Assembly: GCF_001983995.1 (NCBI RefSeq)
Contig: NZ_CP019450.1
Location: 3,100,001 to 3,164,000, forward strand
DNA: 64,000 nt
Origin: Halioglobus japonicus
GTDB taxonomy: Bacteria; Pseudomonadota; Gammaproteobacteria; Pseudomonadales; Halieaceae
Direction of reading: 5' to 3'
Below, in pieces: positions 1-8,924 of the stretch. Each line of letters opens with the position of its first letter. Within the stretch, counting starts at the first letter, position 1. The translations under genes were made by a program, and so were the position numbers. The notes beneath the pieces are model-generated. The model searched no databases and was not told where the DNA came from. It saw only the letters and a list, made by a program, of their open reading frames with translations.

Positions 1-445
1 TACCCGCCATATACGTGTGGTAGCCAGCCCCCTCAAGCAGGGTCGCCACGGTGACCACGTTGCTGCCCAACACGCCCTGGTAGTGGCTATGGCGTTGCTG
101 TTCGGGGGCCAGCATTTCCGGGATATTCGGCACGCCGGCAAGGTGCGCATCCACCCCGGTGAGCAGCATTGCACGGGCGGGGGCACAGTTCGCCGCGGTG
201 TGATAGTTGGTGAAGCGCACGCCCTCCTGCGCCAGGGCATCGAGTGTGGGCGTGTTGATTTCGCTGCCGTAAGAACCAAGATCGCTAAAGCCCAGGTCAT
301 CGGCCAGCACCAGCAGGATGTTGGGCCGCGCTGAAGCGACGGGAACCTGCTCCGGCTCAACAATGGCTTCTTCTGACTGTCCCAGGGATGTATGTAGCAG
401 CAGCGCGGCAAACAATGCGCTCGAAAGCGTACGGGCTATCACCAC
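1..445 (-). CDS. Sulfatase (arylsulfatase family), N-terminal part
   Basis: The gene runs off the left edge; about 148 N-terminal codons are visible. A hydrophobic stretch after a basic start (residues about 3-22) reads as a signal peptide. RPNILLVLADDLGFSD (about 40-55) is the sulfatase opening strand with paired metal-binding Asp residues. CAPAR (87-91) is the C-x-P-x-R motif whose Cys becomes formylglycine; Ala replaces the usual Ser. The first in-frame start is GTG at 445, immediately after the stop of the DUF4345-like gene, with a second GTG next to it, so the two are probably translationally coupled. Family role: hydrolysis of sulfate esters in the periplasm. Substrate not deducible. 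Confidence 0.85.
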   Translation of the reverse strand, partial: MVIARTLSSALFAALLLHTSLGQSEEAIVEPEQVPVASARPNILLVLADDLGFSDLGSYGSEINTPTLDALAQEGVRFTNYHTAANCAPARAMLLTGVDAHLAGVPNIPEMLAPEQQRHSHYQGVLGSNVVTVATLLEGAGYHTYMAG

Positions 446-820
446 TCAGGGCTCCCGTGCCAAGCGCTGTGACGCGAGCAGAAGAATCACCGTGACCACC
501 AACTCTACACCGATCTGCGGCGCCAGGGCGGCATCATGGAACAGCCAGGCGACTACCCGCCCAATGGCCGTCAGAAACAGCAGGAGCGCAGCCGGGTAAA
601 ACCAGGTGCGCCGCCCTGTCACCAGGCCCGCCAACATGCAGATGCCCAAGGTCAGAAAAAACCCTGACATATCACCCACCTGCGAACTAAGCCCCAGGCC
701 TGTTGCCAGCTCGAGTCCGAATTCAGGTGCGATGCCCGCCGGAGCTACCAGCCAGCGAACGCCCATCACAATAAAAAGAATGGCCGGCAGCAGTACCAGC
801 ACGCTCAACACTCTATTCAT
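446..820 (-). CDS. DUF4345-like four-helix membrane protein
   Basis: A 124-residue protein that is almost entirely four hydrophobic helices, resembling small DUF4345-type inner-membrane proteins; no catalytic motif is visible. I start it at the ATG of MNRVLSV (820), because the longer reading from 856 would translate one arm of the palindromic repeat at 842-908. Its stop directly abuts the GTG of the downstream sulfatase, so both are probably one transcript. Function unknown; the family name is a judgement from topology and length. Confidence 0.6.
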   Translation of the reverse strand: MNRVLSVLVLLPAILFIVMGVRWLVAPAGIAPEFGLELATGLGLSSQVGDMSGFFLTLGICMLAGLVTGRRTWFYPAALLLFLTAIGRVVAWLFHDAALAPQIGVELVVTVILLLASQRLAREP

Positions 821-841
821 AATTTGCTCATCCGATAAAAT

Positions 842-908
842 GGGGACAGACCACAATTGGTCAATTGGGGACAGACCACAATTAAACGGCGAATTGTGGT
901 CTGTCCCC
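842..908. repeat. REP-like palindrome, copy 1, with an extra half copy
   Basis: Positions 867-883 (GGGGACAGACCACAATT) pair perfectly with 892-908 around an 8-nt loop. A third, direct copy of the same 17-mer lies at 842-858. It is intergenic between the DUF4345-like gene and the DJ-1/PfpI gene. The sequence resembles the dispersed palindromes associated with RAYT (REP-associated tyrosine transposase) families; no RAYT gene is in the window. It may also act as a terminator. Confidence 0.75.
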
Positions 909-915
909 TTAAGTT

Positions 916-1770
916 TTATTGCTCGCGGTCGGCCAGGATAAGCATCATGCGATTGGCAGCCTCCAGGCCTGAGTTCTGATTCTGCCCGGTCACAAAGCGC
1001 TGCTCATCATCTACAGTGACGTGGGTGGCAAAGAAATCCTTGAACGCAGTCTGGCTTTCGTAGATAGCCCTGGCCTTGCGAAGCTCCGTTTCCGGGTGCA
1101 GTGGCGTGATATCAATACCTAGCTCCTTGACCTGCTTATCGGTCACCCCTGTCATGCGGCGTCCGGCGATCAGTAGCTCACCATCTTGATCACGCGCGCT
1201 CACGAGTCCTAGCACGCCATGGCAGATACCGCCGATCATCGCTGCCTTATCGCCGTAGTAGGCCTCACTCACCTTGGCCGCCAACTCCGGCGACTGCGCC
1301 AGGTCGTAGGCCGCTCCCCAGCCGCCGGCAATAAAGACAATATCGTATTGCGACACATCTACATCCGCGATGGGGATGGAGTTTTTCACCTTCGCCAGCG
1401 CGATGCTGTCCTCAAGAAAGCGTTCGTCCTCGGGTGAAATAATCATAAACTGCAGCGTCTGCGGATCGATAGGAATCTCGCCGCCTTTGATGCTGGCAAC
1501 GTCGACTTCCATCCCACCGTCGAGAAATGTGTAGTAAGGGTGGGTCAATTCAGAGGCCATCACTCCGGTTGCCGGGCCTTCGGTTTCGCCGGGAGCCGCC
1601 AGCACGGCGTGGCTGGTGGCAATGACCAGGGCACGCTTGCCAGGCAGTTCGACAGTCGGGCCCGTGTACTCAGGATGCACACCGGCCTTGTGCAGGATCG
1701 TAGGTAACGCAAGCAGGAACACACCCAGCAGCACAACCACTACCACACCGATCTTGAGCAATCTTTTCAT
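916..1770 (-). CDS. Membrane-anchored DJ-1/PfpI family protein
   Basis: 284 residues. An N-terminal hydrophobic helix (about 8-25) anchors or exports the protein, followed by a DJ-1/PfpI fold. The nucleophile elbow is GGICHG with Cys183, and the conserved acid lies in MASELTHPYY (Glu74 region). It resembles Hsp31/glyoxalase III members, but the usual AGGHG loop reads AGGWG (148-152), replacing a His with Trp, so glyoxalase activity is uncertain. ATG 1770 is chosen over an upstream TTG at 1776. Divergent from the metallo-beta-lactamase gene at 1897. Likely a stress or aldehyde-related amidohydrolase-fold protein in the periplasm. Confidence 0.75.
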   Translation of the reverse strand: MKRLLKIGVVVVVLLGVFLLALPTILHKAGVHPEYTGPTVELPGKRALVIATSHAVLAAPGETEGPATGVMASELTHPYYTFLDGGMEVDVASIKGGEIPIDPQTLQFMIISPEDERFLEDSIALAKVKNSIPIADVDVSQYDIVFIAGGWGAAYDLAQSPELAAKVSEAYYGDKAAMIGGICHGVLGLVSARDQDGELLIAGRRMTGVTDKQVKELGIDITPLHPETELRKARAIYESQTAFKDFFATHVTVDDEQRFVTGQNQNSGLEAANRMMLILADREQ

Positions 1771-1896
1771 AAACAAAAAACCTTAGTTACCATACACTTA
1801 TAGGCATGTAACCTAACCGTGAATTAATTTGACACAAAGAATGCCATAAGTAACACTGCGGTATCAAGTCGAACTACTCTCTACTATGGTGGAACT

Positions 1897-2967
1897 ATGA
1901 AAAAGACTGCGCTCGTTCTAGGCGTCATCGCCACACTTGCTGTGATCGCATACAGCCAGCGTGCAAGTATTGCTGGCAGAATCATGGACGTTGGCCTTGA
2001 ACGAATGATGGGGGCCAACCTGATTGCCGATCTGGACGACGGGCTGCACCTCACACTGTGCGGCGCAGGCGGACCGATGCCAGCACCCAAAGCCTCAGGA
2101 CCCTGTGTCGCCGTCGTCGCCGGCGAGCAGTTCTTCGTGGTTGATACCGGCACGGATGGACCACGTAACCTCGGCCGCATGAACTACCCTATCGGCGACC
2201 TGGACGGTGTTTTTATCACCCACTTCCACTCTGATCACATTGATGGCCTTGGCGAACTAAGTACATTGCGTTGGGCCGCTGGCGACAATACCAGCCCGCT
2301 CCCCGTTTACGGTCCAACAGGCGTGGAAAAAGTGGTAGAGGCATTCAATGCTGCGTATTCACAAGACTTCGTTTATCGTCATGAACACCACGGGGACACA
2401 GTCGCGCCAATGAGTGGCGCCGGCATGACGGCCATCGCGTTTGACGTGCCCGCAAAAGACGAGCTCACCGTAGTCTACGAAAAAGACGGACTCAAGGTAG
2501 AGATGCTCGTTGTCGATCACTTCCCGATAGATCCTGCGGTAGGTTACCGGTTCAGCTACAAAGGCCGTACGTTGCTGATCTCTGGCGACACAACCAAGCA
2601 GGCTAACTTGCAGGCATTTTCGGAAGGCATTGACCTGCTCGTGCATGAGGCGCTGGCGCCAAATCTCCTCTTGAGGATGAATGCAGCGGCCAAGAAAATT
2701 GGCAACCCGATCATGGCGAAAATCACTTACGATGTTCTCGACTACCACACCAGCCCGGTTGAGGCTGCCGAGATCGCCAGAGATGCCAAAGTTGGCCACC
2801 TGCTCTACTATCACATTGTGCCGCCCATGGTCATCCCGGGCCAGGATGCGCTGTTCCTGGACGGTGCTGAAGACATTTTTCCGGCGTACACCATTGGCCA
2901 GGATGGGGTTTCGTTTAGCCTTCCGGCAAACTCTTCTGAGATTATCAAGACCCGCATCGGCCTATAG
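1897..2967 (+). CDS. MBL-fold metallo-hydrolase (RNase Z/AtsA-like), exported
   Basis: 356 residues. An N-terminal hydrophobic helix (about 5-19) suggests export or an anchor. CGAGGPMP (55-62) and HFHSDH (109-114) with following D/G are the zinc-binding core of the beta-lactamase fold; SGDTT and YYH near the C-terminus supply further ligands. Overall it resembles RNase Z-like or AtsA-type arylsulfatases of the MBL superfamily, but an exported copy is unlikely to process tRNA. Divergently transcribed from the DJ-1/PfpI gene and near two sulfatases. Substrate unknown. Confidence 0.8.
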   Translation: MKKTALVLGVIATLAVIAYSQRASIAGRIMDVGLERMMGANLIADLDDGLHLTLCGAGGPMPAPKASGPCVAVVAGEQFFVVDTGTDGPRNLGRMNYPIGDLDGVFITHFHSDHIDGLGELSTLRWAAGDNTSPLPVYGPTGVEKVVEAFNAAYSQDFVYRHEHHGDTVAPMSGAGMTAIAFDVPAKDELTVVYEKDGLKVEMLVVDHFPIDPAVGYRFSYKGRTLLISGDTTKQANLQAFSEGIDLLVHEALAPNLLLRMNAAAKKIGNPIMAKITYDVLDYHTSPVEAAEIARDAKVGHLLYYHIVPPMVIPGQDALFLDGAEDIFPAYTIGQDGVSFSLPANSSEIIKTRIGL

Positions 2968-2983
2968 TAATTGAGCAAAAATT

Positions 2984-3028
2984 AGGGACAGACCACCATT
3001 TCAAAAAGATAAAGTGATGGTCTGTTCC
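2984..3028. repeat. REP-like palindrome, copy 2 (degenerate)
   Basis: The left arm AGGGACAGACCACCATT (2984-3000) and right arm GATGGTCTGTTCC (about 3016-3028) form an imperfect hairpin of the same family as 842-908. It lies between the MBL hydrolase stop and the enoyl-CoA hydratase start, about 25 nt before the ATG. Confidence 0.65.
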
Positions 3029-3051
3029 GTGACAATAAGAGAGCTGAATAT

Positions 3052-3840
3052 ATGAGCGAAGCACTGCTGTTTACTGTTGACGAAGGTGTGGCCGTTATCT
3101 CGGTTAACGATGCCCCCTATAACCGCATGAGCCTCGAGTTTGTCGATAAGCTGGAATCTCTCGTCAACAACATCGCCGACGACAACAATATCCGTGCAGT
3201 GGTAATGACTGCCGAAGGCCTGGACAATTTCTCGGTCGGCATGGATCTGATGCAGCTCGGCGCGGCGATGCAACAGGACTTCAATCCACACGCATTTTTC
3301 GACCAACGTCTGCGGATGATCGCCGCCATCGAGAATATGGGTAAACCCTGGGTTGTCACTCTATTCGGATACTGCCTCGGCGCTGGCCTCGAATTACCAC
3401 TTGGCTGCCACTTCCGCCTTGCCGCAGCAGAAGGTGCCCAGATTGGCCTGCCGGAAATGGATCTGGGCTCTGTTCCCGCCTGGGGCGGCAGCGCACGCCT
3501 GAGCAAATGCGTAGGCCGCGATCACACACTGGATATGATTCTCCGCGGCAAAAAAATATCCGGATCTGAGGCGCTACGTATCGGCCTCGTCCATGAAGTG
3601 TGGCCACTCCAGGAGCTGAAACAGCGTGCCATGGATCTTGCCCGTGAGCTCGCATCACAACCGGCTTTGGCAGTGAAAGGCGTCATGAACGTGGCGGTTG
3701 GCAGTGAAGACCGCGACCTGAACGAATTGCTGAAAACCGAGAGAGCTGCCGTGCTGGAAACATTCGGCACGCCGGATCAACAAGAGGGAATGCTCGCCTT
3801 CATTGAGAAGCGCAAGCCGGTTTTCAACCAGATGAAATAA
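3052..3840 (+). CDS. Enoyl-CoA hydratase/isomerase family protein
   Basis: 262 residues, normal length for a crotonase. The oxyanion-hole segments are present: NFSVGMDLMQLG (about 60-71) and GYCLGAGLELPLGCHFRLA (about 104-122), followed by IGLPEMDLGSVPAWGG carrying the second-loop acidic position. No mitochondrial-type or fused dehydrogenase domain. Family role: hydration or isomerisation of acyl-CoA thioesters in fatty-acid or aromatic catabolism. It sits between two palindromic repeats and upstream of the wax-ester synthase, consistent with storage-lipid metabolism. Exact substrate cannot be read from sequence. Confidence 0.85.
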   Translation: MSEALLFTVDEGVAVISVNDAPYNRMSLEFVDKLESLVNNIADDNNIRAVVMTAEGLDNFSVGMDLMQLGAAMQQDFNPHAFFDQRLRMIAAIENMGKPWVVTLFGYCLGAGLELPLGCHFRLAAAEGAQIGLPEMDLGSVPAWGGSARLSKCVGRDHTLDMILRGKKISGSEALRIGLVHEVWPLQELKQRAMDLARELASQPALAVKGVMNVAVGSEDRDLNELLKTERAAVLETFGTPDQQEGMLAFIEKRKPVFNQMK

Positions 3841-3844
3841 AACC

Positions 3845-3881
3845 GGGGGCAGACCACTATTTTTAATAGTGGTCTGCCCCC
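3845..3881. repeat. REP-like palindrome, copy 3 (perfect 17-bp stem)
   Basis: GGGGGCAGACCACTATT (3845-3861) pairs perfectly with 3865-3881 across a 3-nt TTT loop. Compared with copy 1, A in the left arm has become G and the matching T in the right arm has become C, so the stem is preserved by compensatory change. It lies between the hydratase stop and the wax-ester synthase start. Confidence 0.75.
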
Positions 3882-3900
3882 CTTTGCAGGAGCGGGAGCG

Positions 3901-5373
3901 ATGAAGAAGCTCAGTTTTGTGGACAAAGGTTTCCTGATGGCGGAAACACGCGAGATGCCCATGCACGTGGGCGGCGTCTCCCTGTACACACTTCCTGATG
4001 GCGTGGACGAGCACGAATTCATGCACAGCCTCGCCCGCAATGTGCGCGAGGCAGATGCATTACTGCCCCCTTTCGGCGACCGCCTCAAACTTGGGCGCCT
4101 GGGGATTGCTGGCAACGCCTATTGGGAGCCGGACCCCGCATTGGACATGGATTACCATGTCCGCCATTCCGCGCTCCCCAAACCGGGCCGCTACCGCGAA
4201 CTGTTTACACTCGTATCCCGGTTGCACGGCACGCTGCTGGAGCGCACCCGACCATTGTGGGAAATGCACCTGATCGAAGGCCTGAAAAACAGGCAATTCG
4301 CCGTATATACCAAGACCCATCACGCGGCGGTCGATGGCGCACGCTCCATCCACATTTCACGCAGCATGCTCTCGGCCGACCCCGACAACGTGCTGAGCGA
4401 ATCGCCCCTGTCTCTGCAATCCTGGCAACGCTATAAAGATGCCCTGCGCCTCGGCAAGCAGGCAGCACACACCGATGAAGAATTGCGTAACGCAGCGGAC
4501 ATGCTCAAATCGACATTCGACAGCGGCACCAACCTGTTCCGCGCGCTCAAGGGCTTTACGCAAGCCTGGAGTGGGCGCGGCGGTGAACTCTCGCTGCCTC
4601 ATTTACAGGTGCCCACCAGCGCGCTCAACACCGAAGTGGATGGAGCGCGGCGCTTTGTCGCACAGTCATGGCCCTTTGCGCGCATAAGGGCGGTTGGTAG
4701 TGCTTTTGACGGTACGTTTAACGACGCTGTCCTGGCTATATGCGCCGGCGCCCTGCGAAAGTATCTGGAGACGCACGCAGAACTGCCCGAGGAATCACTC
4801 AAGGCAATGGTGCCGGTGTCGATCAGGCAGGCAGGGGAAGTGGACTCAGGCAATGCTGTGGCCTCTATCAGCGCAGACCTGGCAACGGACATTGTGGACC
4901 CAGCTAAACGCATCCAGGCCATTATGGCCTCAGTGAGGGCAGGCCGGGCGTTCTATGCCGACATGTCGCCCAAGGAGATCGAACTGGTCAGCATGGTCAT
5001 GCAGACCCCTTCCCTGCTCCTGGTGCCCATGGGCCTGATATCCCGCATGCCTGCCTACAATGTCGCCATCTCCAATGTGCCAGGCATTAGCGAAACCATG
5101 TATTGGAACGGAGCACGTATGGACGGCTCCTATCCCCTCTCCATCGTCATAGACGGGATGGCCATGAATATTACCCTGGTCACCTACGATCAGAATGTGG
5201 ACTTTGGCATCATCGCTTGCCGCCGCTCGATGCCACATGTGCAGCGCATTATCGACTACATGGAAGATGCGCTGGTGGAGCTGGAGGAAGCGGCAGGTCT
5301 GAGCAGTAAGGCCGCCAAACCCAAATCCAAACCCAAAAGGAAGCGAAAGCCGAGGGCAAAGGCCAAGAAGTAA
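3901..5373 (+). CDS. Wax ester synthase / diacylglycerol acyltransferase (WS/DGAT)
   Basis: 490 residues, typical for bacterial WS/DGAT. The active-site motif HHAAVDG is at 140-146 (HHxxxDG; second His is the base), preceded by the family PLWEMHLIEGL segment (119-128), and the SNVPG motif lies in the C-terminal condensation-like domain. The enzyme esterifies acyl-CoA to fatty alcohols or diacylglycerol to make storage wax esters or triacylglycerol at the inner membrane. The C-terminus ends in a strongly basic Lys/Arg/Pro tail of about 20 residues. A purine-rich GCAGGAGCGGGAGCG precedes the ATG. Flanked on both sides by palindrome copies. Confidence 0.93.
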   Translation: MKKLSFVDKGFLMAETREMPMHVGGVSLYTLPDGVDEHEFMHSLARNVREADALLPPFGDRLKLGRLGIAGNAYWEPDPALDMDYHVRHSALPKPGRYRELFTLVSRLHGTLLERTRPLWEMHLIEGLKNRQFAVYTKTHHAAVDGARSIHISRSMLSADPDNVLSESPLSLQSWQRYKDALRLGKQAAHTDEELRNAADMLKSTFDSGTNLFRALKGFTQAWSGRGGELSLPHLQVPTSALNTEVDGARRFVAQSWPFARIRAVGSAFDGTFNDAVLAICAGALRKYLETHAELPEESLKAMVPVSIRQAGEVDSGNAVASISADLATDIVDPAKRIQAIMASVRAGRAFYADMSPKEIELVSMVMQTPSLLLVPMGLISRMPAYNVAISNVPGISETMYWNGARMDGSYPLSIVIDGMAMNITLVTYDQNVDFGIIACRRSMPHVQRIIDYMEDALVELEEAAGLSSKAAKPKSKPKRKRKPRAKAKK

Positions 5374-5380
5374 GGGCAAG

Positions 5381-5410
5381 GGGGCAGACCACCATCAGGT
5401 GGTCTGCCCC
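5381..5410. repeat. REP-like palindrome, copy 4, between convergent genes
   Basis: GGGGCAGACCACC (5381-5393) pairs perfectly with 5398-5410 around a 4-nt loop. It is the G/C-compensated variant, as in copy 3. It occupies nearly the whole gap between the convergent wax-ester synthase (stop 5373) and sulfatase (stop 5414), where it could serve as a bidirectional transcription barrier. Confidence 0.75.
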
Positions 5411-5413
5411 AGT

Positions 5414-7083
5414 TTAGTTGGGCCAGTAGATGTATTCGTCGCCTTCGGCGAAGGGCTCTAGAAGGGTTTTGTCGATGGCGATGGATGATTCCAGTACGGC
5501 GGGGTAAAGGGGAGCTCGGGCGTTTACAGCGTGTTCATCGAGCAGCGCCTGGAGCTCAGCCAGCTTGGCCGGCTCTGACTCCGCGAGGTTTACCTGCTCG
5601 GTAGGATCATCGGCGAGGTTATACAGCCACTGCTTGGCGGGTCGCGCAGCGACTTGCAACTTCCAATCACCGTGGCGCACGACACGATAGTGGCCGCTCT
5701 GCCAGAAAAGGGTTTCCCTGTCCCACTGATCGGCGCCCTCTCCTGTCGCCAGCGGCAATAAACTCTTACCATCAATCTCAACACCCTCAGGGTGTGGCAC
5801 TTCGGCGGCCGCCGCCAGCGTTGGCATCATATCGATGTGCGCCACCGGCTCTCCAGAGACAGTACCCGCGGTGATACGCGCCGGCCACTTAACAAACAGG
5901 GGCACGCGAATCCCGCCTTCAAACTGGCTGATCTTCCAACCCCGGAAAGGGTGATTGATATCGGGCAGGCCGATATAGCCAGGGCCGCCATTGTCGCTGG
6001 TGAACAGCACAATGGTGTTATCGGCAATACCGGCCTCTTCGAGGGCGGCATTAATGCGCCCGACGCTGCGATCCAGAGAGCGAATCATCGCAGCATACAC
6101 GCGCAAACGATGAGGTTCGATGTCGCCAACCGCCTCGTAATCTTCGCGCGTCGCCTGCAGTGGAGTGTGCACGCCCCAGTGGCCGAGGTATAGGAAGAAA
6201 GGACTATGCTTATTGGCATTGATGATCTTGATAGACTCATCGGTCCAGTAGTCTGTCAGGTAACCACTGGGCTCAAATCGATCGAGGTCGCCGGTATTGA
6301 AGCTGGCCGCATAAACCAGGCGCGCCCACAGGAACTGATCGATCGGATCGAAATCAAGCTTGGCGTTAACCACATTGGGATCGTCCTCTGGCAAGTACAG
6401 GCCACTGGCCATAAGCAGACTCTGCTCAAAACCCTGATCATGAGGTGCCATGCCATTTGAACGCCCCAGATGCCACTTGCCAATGTGGTAGGTGTTGTAC
6501 CCCTGCTCACGCAGCATTTCAGCAATGGTAACTTCCTCCGGCGGCAAGCCCTGTTCTTCGTAGGGCGGCTTGGATTCGTCCAGGGCCTGATCGTAAATCA
6601 TCGGTGGCTTACCGGGATCCATCTCCTGCGCAATGCGCGCCACCATGGGCGCCATGCCCGATGGGGTCGGCGTAAATTCGAAGCCGGTACGGGTGGGATA
6701 GCGCCCCGTCATGAGCATAGCCCGGGACACGGCGCAGGTACCCGATCCAGAATATGACTGAGTGAACACCGCCCCTTCTGCCGCCAGCTGGTCAATATGC
6801 GGTGTTTGCACACGGCCACCTGCAACACCGCCGCCAAAGGTGGAAATATCGTTGTAACCGAGGTCGTCGGCAACAATCAGGATAATATTGGGGGACGATC
6901 TACCAGCGGCGTGTCTGACTGCGCCGGACCCTGCTTCCAGGCAATCTCACGCGGCGGCCCTACCTCATACTCATTGGCAGACTTGTACTTGACCAGCGCC
7001 AGCATAATCGCGGTCTGGTTCTGGTACGCGAACGCGCCCAGCACGAAGACCAGAGCAACAATCGAGAGTAATACTTTCTTCAC
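5414..7083 (-). pseudogene. Sulfatase, frameshifted in a C5 run (probable sequencing deletion)
   Basis: Two frames together encode one sulfatase of about 556 residues. From ATG 7083: an N-terminal hydrophobic helix, then a linker to VDRPP, where the frame breaks. In the next frame, PNIILIVADDLGYND continues the normal sulfatase start, followed by CAVSR at about 6736-6722 (formylglycine Cys; Val replaces the usual Pro), GKWHLG and TSDNGG metal-site motifs. The break is at a C5 run (G5 at 6890-6894); one more C restores the frame. No other lesion is seen. Convergent with the wax-ester synthase. Probably functional in the real genome. Confidence 0.85.
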
Positions 7084-7220
7084 AGTGGCTTTCTCCGCTT
7101 GGCGAAGCTCCGATGGATAGCCTCACCGGAAAATCTACAAGCAATCATCATTGTGGCACAATTTATGTCGATTTAGGTGGCAATGCAATACGTACCCCAA
7201 AGCATTCGTGGGGAGTTTAC

Positions 7221-7811
7221 TCAGGCGTCGATGATTAGATTTTTAAGCAAACCCTTGAGGATGGCGATGCTGCTACTCTTGCTCAGCCCCTGGTGATATC
7301 TCAGCCGGTGCCACATTTCGAATGATGCAATGGCATCAACAGCTTCGCGCGTGTCGCGTGGAACAGACTTCAGCTCGGGAATCCAATCGTCCAGATCCTT
7401 GCGCAAACCACGCTGATTGCGCGCGTAATTTTTTCGCAGTGCTTCGTAGCGCCAGAGTTGGGCCTGGGTGCCCAGTACCATATTGCTGACACTCTCGTAG
7501 GCATCACCGTGACGCTCTACGGCGTGCTCAATACGCTCGTCCAGTGTGCCGTTGCGATCGCCCCCGAGAAACAGCGCCTCGTAAGAGTCACGAATATGGC
7601 CGTCAGCAACCTCGAAGAGCGTTTCCATATCTTCAAAGTGCCGAAAGAAGGAGCGGATACCGACTCCCGCCCGATCAGATACCTGCTGGGCGGTGGGGAC
7701 GAGCACCCCCTCCTCCTGCAAGGCCAAAGCCGCCTCAACAATTGCAAGGCGACTCCGCTCACTGCGAAGTCTGCGTCCGTCGACCACGTCATCTCCCTGT
7801 GTCTTCGACAT
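7221..7811 (-). CDS. TetR/AcrR family transcriptional regulator
   Basis: 196 residues. The N-terminal helix-turn-helix covers about residues 18-65 (IVEAALAL, then TAQQVSDRAGVGIRSFFRHF, the TetR recognition-helix pattern with FFRHF), followed by an all-helical ligand domain. It lies 55 bp downstream of the nitronate monooxygenase-like gene on the same strand, so it may be co-transcribed with and regulate it. Effector unknown. Confidence 0.85.
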   Translation of the reverse strand: MSKTQGDDVVDGRRLRSERSRLAIVEAALALQEEGVLVPTAQQVSDRAGVGIRSFFRHFEDMETLFEVADGHIRDSYEALFLGGDRNGTLDERIEHAVERHGDAYESVSNMVLGTQAQLWRYEALRKNYARNQRGLRKDLDDWIPELKSVPRDTREAVDAIASFEMWHRLRYHQGLSKSSSIAILKGLLKNLIIDA

Positions 7812-7866
7812 ATTGCCCCCGGATCATCCCCTGGTTACTCTGGCATAGAGGGTGCCAATTATACCA

Positions 7867-8838
7867 TCACGCAGCCGTGATAGATGCCAACCGTTCACGA
7901 ATGATCTGCTCCGCGTCACCCACGATATTGCGCACCAGTTCCTCACAGGTGGGGATATCGTTAATCAGACCACCACACATACCCACAGTGACCATACCTG
8001 CTTCGATATCACCGGTGCTCCAGGCTTTCTCCTGATTGGCCCCGGATACCAGGTGATGCACCTGACCAAAATCAGCGCCGGACGCTTCAATAGCCGCGAC
8101 TTCGTCAGCGATGCCGTTGCGATACACCCGTGCGGTGTTCTTGTATGTGCGGAAAATCAGGCGAGTCTGGTTCTCATCCATCTCCACGACTTTCTGCTTA
8201 ATGCCCTCATGCACCGGCGCTTCTTTGGTCACCAGGAATCGGGTGCCCATATTAATGCCCTCGCAACCCAATGCCAGGGCCGCTGCAAGGCCACGACCAT
8301 CGGCGATACCACCGGAGGCCAATACCGGGATGCTCAGCGCCTGGGTAGCCGCAGGAAACAGCACCAGGCCGCCCACGTCCTGCTCACCAGGGTGACCGGC
8401 ACACTCAAAGCCGTCGATGCTGACCACATCAACGCCGATACGCTCGGCCTTAAGTGCATGGCGCACTGCCACACACTTGTGAATCACTTTAATACCAGCT
8501 GCCTTGAAGCGCTCCATGAACGGCTCGGGGCTACGGCCGGCTGTCTCCACAATCTTGACACCACTCTTAATAATGACGTCCACATAATCGTCGTAATTGA
8601 TTTCACTGGCGACTACACCCACGGTGAGATTCACCGCAAAAGGCTTGTCGGTCATTGAAAAACAGCGGGCAATCTCTGCCTCGAGTCCTTCCGGCGTGGG
8701 CTGCGTCAGCGCAGTCATCACACCCAGCGCACCCGCGTTGGAAGCAGCGGCAGCCAGGTCTGCCGTGCCCACGCGCATCATGCCACCACAGACAATGGGG
8801 GTTTCAATACCCAGCATTTCAGTAATGCGTGTTTTCAT
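7867..8838 (-). CDS. Nitronate monooxygenase / NPD-like FMN enzyme
   Basis: 323 residues with a TIM-barrel FMN fold of the 2-nitropropane dioxygenase family: PIVCGGMMRV near the N-terminus, DGFECAGHPGEQDVGG in the middle (His and the phosphate-binding segment), and PVLASGGIADGRGLAAALALG with GINMGTRFLVT as the FMN phosphate loop. Family members oxidise alkyl nitronates; related enzymes act as enoyl reductases or quinone reductases, so the substrate is uncertain. Neighbours are another FMN enzyme (8925-10028) and a TetR regulator, suggesting a detoxification cluster. Confidence 0.85.
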   Translation of the reverse strand: MKTRITEMLGIETPIVCGGMMRVGTADLAAAASNAGALGVMTALTQPTPEGLEAEIARCFSMTDKPFAVNLTVGVVASEINYDDYVDVIIKSGVKIVETAGRSPEPFMERFKAAGIKVIHKCVAVRHALKAERIGVDVVSIDGFECAGHPGEQDVGGLVLFPAATQALSIPVLASGGIADGRGLAAALALGCEGINMGTRFLVTKEAPVHEGIKQKVVEMDENQTRLIFRTYKNTARVYRNGIADEVAAIEASGADFGQVHHLVSGANQEKAWSTGDIEAGMVTVGMCGGLINDIPTCEELVRNIVGDAEQIIRERLASITAA

Positions 8839-8924
8839 CGGTTCTCTCTCGTCACTTCGATTCAGTATTCAATTTATCAATATGGCACATGATATGTCAA
8901 TACATACAGAGCACATCCCAGCCC

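Noticed and set aside
842..5410. CRISPR array
   Set aside because: The repeats are palindromic, few, and separated by whole genes; there are no regular spacers or cas genes.
6877..7083. A separate 68-residue exported protein upstream of the sulfatase
   Set aside because: Its last residues run into the missing N-terminal segment of the sulfatase; restoring one C in the G5/C5 run joins both into one normal-length enzyme.
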